Below are positions 50,605 to 58,565 of a DNA stretch of 64,000 bases, one piece after another. This DNA is from DATKJY01 sp964540105. GTDB taxonomy: Bacteria > Zixibacteria > MSB-5A5 > GN15 > FEB-12. Every line of letters starts with the position of its first letter. The stretch's first letter is position 1. The position numbers and the translations under genes were made by a program. The notes under the pieces were generated by a model. That model was not told where the DNA came from. It searched no databases and saw only the letters and a list, made by a program, of their open reading frames with translations. Location of the stretch: positions 310,001-374,000 of the forward strand of contig CAZILL010000002.1 of assembly GCA_964540105.1 (NCBI GenBank), written 5' to 3'.

Positions 50605-50983
50605 TCTCTGCCTCACCGACCTCACCGACCTGAAAACCGCTCTGCGCAGCGACGATCTGACGCGCCTCGATTTTGACCGCCTCGCCGACTGGCTCGACAC
50701 CTCCGCGCGACTCCAGGCCGAGCACGAATCCCTGCGCCACGATTATCTCTCCCGCATCACCGGCATGCTCAAAGCGATCGCCGCCGTCGACCGCACCAAC
50801 GACCGTCACCCGGCCATCCTCGCCACGATCGAATCACTGCCCAGCATGTCCACCGCCGAGCTGCTCACTTGCTACCGGCACGCCGCCGCCCGTTTCCGTG
50901 ACGCCTTCCCGACCAGCTTCGGCTTTCTCCACCACGATTCCGGGGCGGGGAAGAGGCTCCGCGGTTTCGACGATTACAAGTAA
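50591..50983 (+). CDS. Phage-module protein of unknown function (130 aa)
   Basis: No family recognised. The GTG at 50591 follows GGAGAACACC and lies inside the end of the previous gene. The protein is helical and charged (LADWLDTSARLQAEHESLRHD, split as LDTSARLQAEHESLRHD), with no membrane segment, and ends in a basic GKRLRGFDDYK. Its place just before the decoration and capsid genes suggests a head assembly helper. The sequence does not show more. Confidence 0.55.
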   Translation: MEKNSLCLTDLTDLKTALRSDDLTRLDFDRLADWLDTSARLQAEHESLRHDYLSRITGMLKAIAAVDRTNDRHPAILATIESLPSMSTAELLTCYRHAAARFRDAFPTSFGFLHHDSGAGKRLRGFDDYK

Positions 50984-51025
50984 ACCCGTCAACCCATCAC
51001 GAACAGAAAACCACAGGAGACCCTT

Positions 51026-51448
51026 ATGACTATCCGCGATCAAAATCTCGAAGCAATCGCTCCCGTTGTTGCCACCTTCAAAATCAAACAGACCGCCGGT
51101 GTCGACGATCTTAAAGACGTCAACCTTGGCCAGCCTGTGTCGCTGACCGCCAGTAACGAAGTCGGTCCGATCGCCAACGGTGGTCAGTTGCTCGGCAAAC
51201 TCATCGGTCTCACTCTGACCGACAAAGACAACGGCGACCGCCTGGCCTCAGTCCAGATCGGGGGTATCTGCCGCCTCGCCGTCTCCGCCACCATCCCCGC
51301 CATCGGCAACCGCGTTATTGGCGGAGCCGCCGCCACCGTCAAACAAGCTCCGGTCCTCACTGCCTTCGATCCGGCTGGCGGCAATATCGCTCGCGGTACA
51401 GTTCTCGAAGTCAACGGCACAACCGACTGCACCATCCTCCTCAATTAG
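51026..51448 (+). CDS. Probable phage capsid decoration or capsid-stabilising protein
   Basis: A 140-residue beta-rich, Gly/Ala/Val-rich protein behind CAGGAGACC. It has KQTAGVDDLKDVNLGQPVSL, AVSATIPAIGNRVIGG and a terminal TDCTILLN. The length, composition and position directly before the major capsid gene fit head decoration proteins or the DUF2190-like family seen in many phages. There is no signal peptide. Assignment rests mainly on context. Confidence 0.55.
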   Translation: MTIRDQNLEAIAPVVATFKIKQTAGVDDLKDVNLGQPVSLTASNEVGPIANGGQLLGKLIGLTLTDKDNGDRLASVQIGGICRLAVSATIPAIGNRVIGGAAATVKQAPVLTAFDPAGGNIARGTVLEVNGTTDCTILLN

Positions 51449-51458
51449 AAAGGTGATC

Positions 51459-52559
51459 ATGAACAACCATCCTCTCTTTCAAACCACCGCCCAGACTTTC
51501 CACGATCGCGACCTCAGCCGTGAGTCTCGCTCAGGCGCGGTCGATCTCACACGGGCCGCCGCGATCGAGATCACCCGCGATCTCTACCTTGAGGCCGACA
51601 GTCGCGGCCTGACTCTCACTGAGCTGCTTGAGTGCGACGAATACGACCCCAGTGCCATCGGCTCACCCCTCGACGCCTTCGAACGTCAGCTCGCTCTCGC
51701 GGGTGTCCGACTTGGCGGCAAGACTCCCACCACCGTCGAACAGTTCTACCAGAAAGCCCCGTCCCTCATGCCCGAGTTCATCCTGCGTGAGATCAAACGC
51801 GGCCAGTCCATGCGCCCCGAACTTGCCAAACTCATCGCCAACAGCACCAGCGTCTCCTCCAATCGCTACACGCCGTTCTTCATCGACACTTCCAGCGACA
51901 CCCGCTTCTCCCTGCGCCCTGTCGGTGAAGGGGCCGAAATCCCCCAGCTCATCGTCAACGAACAAACCCACGCCCTCACTGTTGCCGACTACGGCCTCGC
52001 CCTCAAGACCAGCTACAAGGCGCTCCGCTATCGTTCCACCTCCCAGTTCCGCGTCCTGCTCTGGTATGTCGGCTTCAAACTGCAGACCGACAAAATCGGC
52101 ATGATCGTCGACTGCCTTATCAACGGCGATGGCAACAGCAACGGCGCCCGGGTCGTCAACGCCGCCGCAACCGGCTCGCTCACCTACAACGACCTGGTCA
52201 CGCTCTGGTCGCAGTTCTCTCCCTTCGAGATGAACACTATCGTCTGCCACATCGACAAGATGAAGAGCATTCTCACCCTCAGCGAATTCAAGGATCCGAT
52301 GGCCGGCTATCGCTTCCAGCAGAGCGGTGAACCGTTCAGCCCGCTCGGCGCGAACCTCATTCGCTCCGACAGCGTCCCGGCCGATCTGATCATTGGTCTG
52401 GATAACCGCTTTGCCATCGAGGAAGTGCTTTCGCAGCCCCTGATGGTCGAATACGATAAGATCATCGATCAACGCTTTGAAGAGGCCGTGATCACTGAAT
52501 CCGTCGCGTACGCCAAAGTGATCAAAGAGGCCGCAATCATCATGGACACCCTGTTCTAA
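51459..52559 (+). CDS. Probable phage major capsid protein
   Basis: A 366-residue protein starting at ATG 51459, after AAAGGTGATC; an open frame upstream to 51318 lies inside the previous gene. It has TVEQFYQKAPSLMPEFILREI, split as APSLMPEFILREIKRG, FRVLLWYVGFKLQTDKIGM and a C-terminal YDKIIDQRFEEAVITESVAY, split as IIDQRFEEAVITE, followed by IKEAAIIM. This is the helical, beta-hinge style of HK97-fold capsid proteins (P22/N4gp56-like). It is the gene that would form the shell. Evidence is the neighbours (portal, terminase, protease, decoration) plus length. Confidence 0.7.
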   Translation: MNNHPLFQTTAQTFHDRDLSRESRSGAVDLTRAAAIEITRDLYLEADSRGLTLTELLECDEYDPSAIGSPLDAFERQLALAGVRLGGKTPTTVEQFYQKAPSLMPEFILREIKRGQSMRPELAKLIANSTSVSSNRYTPFFIDTSSDTRFSLRPVGEGAEIPQLIVNEQTHALTVADYGLALKTSYKALRYRSTSQFRVLLWYVGFKLQTDKIGMIVDCLINGDGNSNGARVVNAAATGSLTYNDLVTLWSQFSPFEMNTIVCHIDKMKSILTLSEFKDPMAGYRFQQSGEPFSPLGANLIRSDSVPADLIIGLDNRFAIEEVLSQPLMVEYDKIIDQRFEEAVITESVAYAKVIKEAAIIMDTLF

Positions 52560-52616
52560 TCCCGCTCACCCCAGCGCGCGGGCTCGTTTGGTCGGGTCCG
52601 CGCTGACCGAGGATAC

Positions 52617-54041
52617 ATGCAGAAGAAACTTTGCGACACATCCGCCTCCAACGATATGGCGCTCGGCCTTCCCCCGCAGCAGCGATTGTTTCGGATCGAT
52701 TCCGGGCCGCACACCGGACGCCTCGTTACCGCCGTGGCTACGACTTCGTCAACCATCGAACTGCGCTACGCCGACCCTCCCTACACCGCTTGGTCCACAC
52801 CGCTCAGTGTAGCCACCGATGCCGCCGATGGCAGCTTCGACTGTGCCCTCGATAGCTCCGGCGATCTCCATGTCGTCTACACCGAAGCGACCACCTTCAA
52901 CCTCGTCACCCGCCGTCTGCTCTTCGATCAGGGTCAGTGGAGCGTGGGGAGCAAAGTGACTATCTTCACCGGCGCCCCATCCTACGATCCCAGTCTTGCC
53001 ATCGATGCCGACCATCGCCTCTGGGTGAGCTTCTCCCTATTTACGGCTCCCAATCGCGTCATTCACGTCAAGTCCTCCTCCGACAGCGGCGCAACCTGGG
53101 GTACCTCTCCCGCCGACACCGGCTTTGCACTCACTACACCCGCACAAATTCTCGCCTCAAAACTTCTCTGTACCGCCCGCACCATTCATGTCATCTACGC
53201 CAAAGCCGGGGAGAGCATCGCGTTCCGCTCGCTCCCCGGTATCAGCGGCAGCTGGTCCGATGAATTCATCATCGCCTCCGATTCCACCGGATTCGATAAG
53301 AACTTCGACGCTGCGGTCAGCCCCGATGGTCTGCTCGCCGTCGTTTTCAACGACTCCCAATTGCGCTATCGCGAATTCGACACTCTCGCCTGGAGTCCGA
53401 TCACAACGCTCGACTCCCTCCCGCAGGATTCCCCGCAGATTCTCTTTCGCCGGCGTGTTCCTGTCATCCTCTTTCTCGCTCCCTGGAACGGCCTGCAGAA
53501 ACGACTCAAGTACATCGACCGCAAGACCGGCAGCTTCTCTACTCCAAGAACTCTCGACTCCCGAAGCCGCCCGTTCGATACCGTTCTGCTCTACGATCAA
53601 ACCTCCGCCACCTATGCCGACCTCACCGTCGCCGCCCAAAGCGACACCACCGGCGATCTCATCCACCCTGCCAGCGGATGTCTCGTGAAGAATAGCGGCG
53701 ACGCCATCTACCTCGGTCTCGATCGCCAGTTCCGCTACGCCCAGTTCCTTCTCTCCCGAATTGGCTCCGGCGGTTCAATCACTTCCAGTTATTGGGACGG
53801 CATTCACTGGAACTCTTTCAGTCCTTCCCTGGGGACCATAAGCCTCACGGCTGGCGTCGTTCGTTCCGCGCTCTGGAGCGACTACCAAAACGCGCCGCCC
53901 GACTGGCAGGAAAAGAGTATCGCCGGTATCACCCGTTTTTGGATCAAGCTCGAAGTCGTCACCCCCTTTAGTACGGGTCCGATCGGATCCCAGATCACAG
54001 CGATCTCCGAGCTAACCCGCGTCGTTGCGAGGAAATCCTGA
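52617..54041 (+). CDS. Asp-box (BNR/sialidase-like) propeller protein of phage module
   Basis: A 474-residue protein behind GAGGATAC. It shows the Asp-box SSDSGATWGTS (near residue 155) and repeated AVSPDGLLAVVF, DSSGDLHVVYTE and AIDADHRLWVSF blocks, a sialidase/BNR beta-propeller. The C-terminal 120 residues are separate, with SYWDGIHWNSF and WQEKSIAGITRFWIKLEVVT, split as KSIAGITRFWIKLEV. It may be a virion spike or host-glycan binding protein, or a carried-over host surface domain. There is no signal peptide, as expected for a virion part. The stop overlaps the next ATG. Confidence 0.72.
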   Translation: MQKKLCDTSASNDMALGLPPQQRLFRIDSGPHTGRLVTAVATTSSTIELRYADPPYTAWSTPLSVATDAADGSFDCALDSSGDLHVVYTEATTFNLVTRRLLFDQGQWSVGSKVTIFTGAPSYDPSLAIDADHRLWVSFSLFTAPNRVIHVKSSSDSGATWGTSPADTGFALTTPAQILASKLLCTARTIHVIYAKAGESIAFRSLPGISGSWSDEFIIASDSTGFDKNFDAAVSPDGLLAVVFNDSQLRYREFDTLAWSPITTLDSLPQDSPQILFRRRVPVILFLAPWNGLQKRLKYIDRKTGSFSTPRTLDSRSRPFDTVLLYDQTSATYADLTVAAQSDTTGDLIHPASGCLVKNSGDAIYLGLDRQFRYAQFLLSRIGSGGSITSSYWDGIHWNSFSPSLGTISLTAGVVRSALWSDYQNAPPDWQEKSIAGITRFWIKLEVVTPFSTGPIGSQITAISELTRVVARKS

Positions 54042-54853
54042 TGTCATACACAACCGTTGATCATGTTCGTCATCATCTCACCCTTCCCGCTCTCCCGCAA
54101 ACTCATGTGACTGATCAGATGCTCACCCTGAGCGGTATTGACCCCGTCCCCTTCTTCCCCGGTCCGGTGCTCTCGTCGAGCGTCTGCGTGAAAACCATCC
54201 ACGACTCCGATCCCGTGCGTTCTCTCGTCACCCTTTCTTCCGGCATCACTTCACTCGGCGCTGATCCGCTCGTGCGGGGTTCGGTCGTCGTCGCGGCCGA
54301 CAGCTCACTTGGCCAGCTCTACCACGAGAACCGCGACTATACCGTCGACTACGAACACGCCACCCTGCAGATGAGGAGTGGCGGCGACCTTATCGCCGGC
54401 CAGAGCGTGGTCGTCTGGGCACTCCCGTTCACCCTCTACCGACTCGGCATCGATTATCAACTCAGTCCTGATCGTGGTGAGCTTCGCCGCCTCGCGGGCG
54501 GCGACATTGCCTCCGGCGAAACCCTCTTTCTCGATTACACTCCACTGTACACGAGCATCAACGACGCCATCTTGACTTACGCCGTTACTCAGGCCAACGC
54601 TCTGATCGAGCGCGAGGTTGACCCCTCCGTCACCTTCGGAGCCGATCCGACCCTTGGCTCCGCCGCCACCTGTCGCGCGCTGGAAATCATCTGCCACACG
54701 GCCGCTGCGCGCGATCTGAGTGCGCTGCCCAACGGCGACAAGACCGCCCCCATCTGGATCAAACTGGCCGATCGCTACTCGGCGCAGGCAGAGCGCCTAC
54801 TCCGGAATTTCCATCCTCCGGTCACCCCGCCCGCCAGACCGCGCCTCACCTAA
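54041..54853 (+). CDS. Phage structural protein of unknown function (270 aa)
   Basis: No family recognised. A 270-residue soluble protein with TIHDSDPVRSLVTLSSGI, ENRDYTVDYEHATLQMRSGG and FTLYRLGIDYQLSPDRGELR, giving repeated beta hairpins, then a helical end rich in Ala and Glu (TYAVTQANALIERE, YSAQAERLLRNF). The C-terminal helix pattern is like head-tail adaptor (gp6/head completion) proteins. This would fit its place after the capsid genes. It starts on the last base of the previous stop, so translation is coupled. Confidence 0.5.
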   Translation: MSYTTVDHVRHHLTLPALPQTHVTDQMLTLSGIDPVPFFPGPVLSSSVCVKTIHDSDPVRSLVTLSSGITSLGADPLVRGSVVVAADSSLGQLYHENRDYTVDYEHATLQMRSGGDLIAGQSVVVWALPFTLYRLGIDYQLSPDRGELRRLAGGDIASGETLFLDYTPLYTSINDAILTYAVTQANALIEREVDPSVTFGADPTLGSAATCRALEIICHTAAARDLSALPNGDKTAPIWIKLADRYSAQAERLLRNFHPPVTPPARPRLT

Positions 54854-54863
54854 AGGAGAAACC

Positions 54864-55238
54864 ATGTTCCCCGGCTTAGAACGTATCACCTCTCATCGTA
54901 TCTGGTTTGTCCCCGACTTTGTCGTCTGGGGACTTCCCAACGAAGGAAACCTTGAATTCCTCGCCCATGAACGCATCGGGGAGAGCGGCGCTCTGTTTTA
55001 TGGCTCTGAAGAGATCGGCGACGCCTCCCAGCAGGTTCACTTCAACACCCTCACTGATCATCGCGGCAATCTGCTCCCCGCCACCATCAAGTCCCCGCGC
55101 GTCATTCCTCGCCCGCACCAATCAGGCCTGCCGTTCATCACCGGTCACGAGTCAAACAACAGCTTCTTCATCGCCCGCGACGCCAACGCACCCGGCCCGG
55201 TCATGACCGATCTGCTCATAATCGAGATGGGACAGTAG
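54864..55238 (+). CDS. Phage-module protein of unknown function (124 aa)
   Basis: A 124-residue soluble protein behind AAAGGAGAAACC. It has HRIWFVPDFVVWGLPNEG, then GALFYGSEEIGDASQQVHFN and RPHQSGLPFITGHESN, with no signal peptide. The size and place next to putative adaptor genes suggest a head completion or connector protein. No family is recognised. The next gene begins with GTG directly after its stop. Confidence 0.5.
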   Translation: MFPGLERITSHRIWFVPDFVVWGLPNEGNLEFLAHERIGESGALFYGSEEIGDASQQVHFNTLTDHRGNLLPATIKSPRVIPRPHQSGLPFITGHESNNSFFIARDANAPGPVMTDLLIIEMGQ

Positions 55239-55239
55239 C

Positions 55240-55569
55240 GTGAATACCCAACTTTCACCTGCCTCCCCTCCGCCAACCAACTTGAACATGCTCGACCAGC
55301 TGATCACGAAATGCTTCGGCGAGCTGCTCGACACCGTTGCCAAGAACATCAAATTGGGAGATTTCCTCAAAATGATCGAACTACGCCGACGACTCGCCCC
55401 CTCAGACGCAGACCAAAAGAAGTTTTGGGATCTGCTCGAACAGGTCCGCCGCGATAAGCTCGGCGGCGCCTCAACTGACTACGCGCCGACCGCGCTCAAC
55501 GATACTGAAGATTGCTCTCCTATAGAACGTGAGGATTTCCAATCATGCGACGATTCATACTGCTCTTGA
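55240..55569 (+). CDS. Phage-module protein of unknown function (109 aa)
   Basis: A 109-residue protein starting at GTG 55240, one base after the previous stop. It has a Pro/Ser/Thr-rich start, then a helix LDQLITKCFGELLDTVAKNI, KMIELRRRLAPSDADQKKFW and LLEQVRRDKLG. The acidic tail contains DTEDCSPIERED. It looks like a soluble helical accessory protein. Its last 25 bases overlap the following gene in another frame. Confidence 0.5.
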   Translation: MNTQLSPASPPPTNLNMLDQLITKCFGELLDTVAKNIKLGDFLKMIELRRRLAPSDADQKKFWDLLEQVRRDKLGGASTDYAPTALNDTEDCSPIEREDFQSCDDSYCS

Positions 55570-56291
55570 TACTTTTAACCGCATCACCGCTATGGGCTGA
55601 CTCGTTGTCCATTCAGCAGGGAGTGGGGCAGTACGGTCCATGCTCGTGGGGGAACCTCAACAAAGCCAACGCGAACACTCAGGATGTTGGCGCAGAAATC
55701 TCTGTTCTCAATTCCGCAACGTCCAATTGGGTGCGTTTCCTGCTTCGTCTCGACAGTCTGTCCTATATCCCCGCGCTTAGCGGCGCGACCGTCGATTCCG
55801 CCCGACTATGGATTTACAAATTCAACGCCTATGCCTCTGCCTCAACAGTTGTCACTCCCTACGCCGTACTGGCTCCGTGGACGTACTATGTTGGGGCGGG
55901 CTATTCCCCGACATGGAATAGGCAGGGCTACAACAATTCCGCCCCCGACACCAATTGGACAAATGCAGGTTGCGATACGTCAACGTCGGCTTCGGTAACG
56001 GCGGCGGCAACCGGACAAACCTTCAGCGGTTATGGAGCTGAATGGCGGTCATGGAAAATCACCTCAAGTATCGTCTCGGGGTGGATAACAGCCCCCTCAA
56101 GCAATCAGGGGCTCATCTTTCGCAGTACCGAGAACGCGGCTGGTGGTTCACCTCGTTTCCGTTCGCCAAGTTCCACGACAGCAAGCGAGCATCCCAAGTT
56201 GACCATTTACTATACGGCAGGGGGTGGTTCGCCCGCCAACAGCAAATATCGAAGACGCGAGATCATCATCAAAAGTCAGGAGAAGAGATAA
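55545..56291 (+). CDS. Secreted DNRLRE-domain protein
   Basis: A 248-residue protein with a clear signal peptide (RRFILLLILLTASPLWA). The body has VDSARLWIYKF, a W-rich loop, DTNWTNAGCDTSTSA, SGWITAPSSNQGLIFRS and HPKLTIYY, the pattern of DNRLRE (CBM96-like) domains that occur in surface proteins and some phage tail fibres. It ends in a basic tail, RRREIIIKSQEKR. A Sec signal in a virion gene is unexpected and suggests a host-derived passenger or an exported lysis or surface factor. It overlaps the 55240 gene by 25 bases and is followed at once by the next gene. Confidence 0.72.
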   Translation: MRRFILLLILLTASPLWADSLSIQQGVGQYGPCSWGNLNKANANTQDVGAEISVLNSATSNWVRFLLRLDSLSYIPALSGATVDSARLWIYKFNAYASASTVVTPYAVLAPWTYYVGAGYSPTWNRQGYNNSAPDTNWTNAGCDTSTSASVTAAATGQTFSGYGAEWRSWKITSSIVSGWITAPSSNQGLIFRSTENAAGGSPRFRSPSSTTASEHPKLTIYYTAGGGSPANSKYRRREIIIKSQEKR

Positions 56292-56292
56292 G

Positions 56293-58125
56293 ATGTCATA
56301 TAAGGAGATTGGTAAAACTACGGGTTGGTTTGTCGGTGGAGTCGTCGGACTCTGGGCATCGCTTCTTGTATTGGCATGGCTGGTGTCGATTCCGATGAGC
56401 TGCACAAGGACAGAGGCTGCTATTGTCCGCAATGCGACATCGGGACAAGGAGCGGTTGATTCGCTCAATGTCCCTGTACTCTGTCTCGATTCGCTTGGGA
56501 ATCCGACTACCTGCGATACGGCCTTTGTCTATGTCTGGAAGAACGCCGCTATCGTCTTTCGGGATTCGGCGGCAGTTGGCTCTCTGACGGGGATGTCGAC
56601 GCTTACGGGGCTACGCTGGCCACTTTATTTCTGGCACAGACAGGTGTCTGATATCGACGGCACGGGCGAAATGGGGCATTACTCCGGCGTGGTTATTGCC
56701 AAGAAGAATCTTGTTGGCTCTGCGGCATGGCAAACACCAAGCCGCTTTGAGTTCGATGTCGTGAACCGGAGTTTGTCGCTGACACTGGACTCGGTGTATC
56801 AGGTCCTCTCCATGATTCGTGCGGGATTGACGATCAACGGGACGCAGTCATTCAACAATACCGGCCAAACCACGAACCTGCGAGCCGACATATTCGGAAT
56901 TTCGAGCGACACGACGGCCGCCAACAACTTAGAAACTATGTTGGATGGGACCGGCGGACAGAACCTCTCTCTGGCACACCTCAACATTGTTGCCAATGAT
57001 GCTCAGGCGGCTCTCAAAGTAACAAATACTGGCACTGGGAACGGAATTCAGGCACTCACCTATGACACCGCAGCTGCGGCGATGGTACTGGCTACCATAA
57101 ACGGCGGAAAGGCCTTGAGTATCCGTAATGACGGACCCGTCATGCATGGCTACCCCGCCGTCTCCATCGAGGGGGCTGAGGGGACGGGGCTATACATAGA
57201 ATCCGCTGATAGTTTCCCCGCACTATGGATAGCGGGGACTCCGGGCGGGACGGCATATTCCTCCGATGCTGTCAGGATCACCAATGGAGCGCGTGGTGCC
57301 AATACGCGGGGAGTCAGGATAGTAGCGGATAGTGGTGATGGTCTCGTAATCTCTACGGCGAAAGCAACGAAGAGTGGTGTTATCGTCAATGGGGGGGCAA
57401 GCGGATACGACATTGACGCCAATATTCATGGCGCGATTGACACGGCGCGGATGGTCTCCTCATCGGGATTCACCGACACCTCTGCCATCAAGACTCTTGC
57501 CCTGAACAATCCCTCTGCGTTCTACGGTCCTTCAAGCTCAGGTTCTGGAGCCTACGCGTTCACCGTTGTCACCTACGATTCAGCCAATCACCAGACTCTC
57601 CCGGGTGTCAGTGTCGCGATCCGCAATCTCGCCCAGACAGCGCTCTTCGCTGCAAGTCGTACCGATCCCCAGGGTGAAGTCTCATTCAATCTCAACCCGG
57701 CTGCCTATCTCGCTATCGCTGATGCTGTCGGCTATCTCTTTCATCCCTTCGATACCATTACTGTCGCCACTGCCGGGCGCGACACCCTCTTCGCGCAACG
57801 CTTCAATCCGGGAACTCCTTCATCCGCCGCACTCTGCCGCCTCTACGGCCATCTCTTCACGCTCAGCGGCTCCCCCGAACCAAACGCCATCGTCTCCGCA
57901 TCCCTTCCCGGTGGCGTAGCTCGAAGCGGTTCGCTCGTTATTTCCCCGTTCTCGGTCTCCACGACCACCGACAGTCTCGGCTATTTCTTCCTCGATCTCA
58001 TCCCGTCCGATTCACTTATCCCTTCCGGCGCTAAGTATGAAATCACGATCAACCGCTCCGACGGCTCCATTCTTCGCCAGCGTCTCCAGATCCCTTCTGC
58101 CCTCAGTTGGCGACTTGATTGGTAG
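56293..58125 (+). CDS. Membrane-anchored repeat protein of phage module (fibre-like)
   Basis: A 610-residue protein. ATG at 56293 lies two bases after the previous stop. Residues about 11-35 form one membrane helix (GWFVGGVVGLWASLLVLAWL). The middle is rich in Gly, Asn, Thr and short beta repeats (NTGTGNGIQALTYDTAAAAM, GGKALSIRNDGPVMHGYPAV), like phage tail fibre or adhesin beta-helices. Near 445-530 there is a carboxypeptidase-regulatory-like fold (GVSVAIRNLAQTALFAASRT). It may be a tail spike, a surface adhesin or a hybrid. The membrane helix argues against a simple virion role. Confidence 0.6.
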   Translation: MSYKEIGKTTGWFVGGVVGLWASLLVLAWLVSIPMSCTRTEAAIVRNATSGQGAVDSLNVPVLCLDSLGNPTTCDTAFVYVWKNAAIVFRDSAAVGSLTGMSTLTGLRWPLYFWHRQVSDIDGTGEMGHYSGVVIAKKNLVGSAAWQTPSRFEFDVVNRSLSLTLDSVYQVLSMIRAGLTINGTQSFNNTGQTTNLRADIFGISSDTTAANNLETMLDGTGGQNLSLAHLNIVANDAQAALKVTNTGTGNGIQALTYDTAAAAMVLATINGGKALSIRNDGPVMHGYPAVSIEGAEGTGLYIESADSFPALWIAGTPGGTAYSSDAVRITNGARGANTRGVRIVADSGDGLVISTAKATKSGVIVNGGASGYDIDANIHGAIDTARMVSSSGFTDTSAIKTLALNNPSAFYGPSSSGSGAYAFTVVTYDSANHQTLPGVSVAIRNLAQTALFAASRTDPQGEVSFNLNPAAYLAIADAVGYLFHPFDTITVATAGRDTLFAQRFNPGTPSSAALCRLYGHLFTLSGSPEPNAIVSASLPGGVARSGSLVISPFSVSTTTDSLGYFFLDLIPSDSLIPSGAKYEITINRSDGSILRQRLQIPSALSWRLDW

Positions 58126-58172
58126 CAGATATCACAACGCACATCCACTTCAACCCTCGAAAGGAGGCGCCC

Positions 58173-58475
58173 CTGGAATCAACCACACTCAGTTCCGGCT
58201 CATGGCTTGGCATCGTCGGCTCAACCGCCCTCATGCTCCTTACCTATCTGGCCAAACAGTATCTGATCCCGTTCCTTCAGGTCGGCAAACGCCAGAAATA
58301 CGCGCAGTATATCGCGGTCATCGCCGACGACATCATCGACGAGCTGCGTCTCAAGTACCCCGAACGTACCTGGCTGGAGCACCTCGACGAAGCGATCACT
58401 ACGCTGGTTACGGTCTGCGGCATCACTCCCGACATTGCCCAGCGCGCCATCAACGCTTCGGCCGTTCGTAAGTGA
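58173..58475 (+). CDS. Small membrane protein, holin-like candidate (CTG start)
   Basis: A 100-residue protein. AAAGGAGG at 58160-58167 is followed five bases later by an in-frame CTG at 58173, the best-placed start; a TTG at 58119 is an alternative with no ribosome binding site. Residues about 10-27 (WLGIVGSTALMLLTYLA) form a membrane helix, followed by a charged cytosolic helical domain (DDIIDELRLKYPERTWLEHL). The size and last place in the module recall holins or phage LL-H-type holins with a single helix. No lysis enzyme gene is next to it. Confidence 0.55.
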   Translation: MESTTLSSGSWLGIVGSTALMLLTYLAKQYLIPFLQVGKRQKYAQYIAVIADDIIDELRLKYPERTWLEHLDEAITTLVTVCGITPDIAQRAINASAVRK

Positions 58476-58522
58476 ACATCCCCCATTCCCTCCTCTCCTC
58501 ACCTTCCTCCCCTCCCAAAAAA

Positions 58523-58547
58523 AAGACCGCCCTGCAAGGGCGGTCTT
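58523..58547. terminator. Bidirectional intrinsic terminator
   Basis: AAGACCGCCC (58523-58532) and GGGCGGTCTT (58538-58547) form a perfect 10-bp stem. A run of eight A on the left gives a U-tract for the minus-strand gene; CTTCTCTC follows on the right for the plus strand. It marks the right edge of the phage module. Confidence 0.88.
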
Positions 58548-58565
58548 CTCTCACAATGTGATCGC

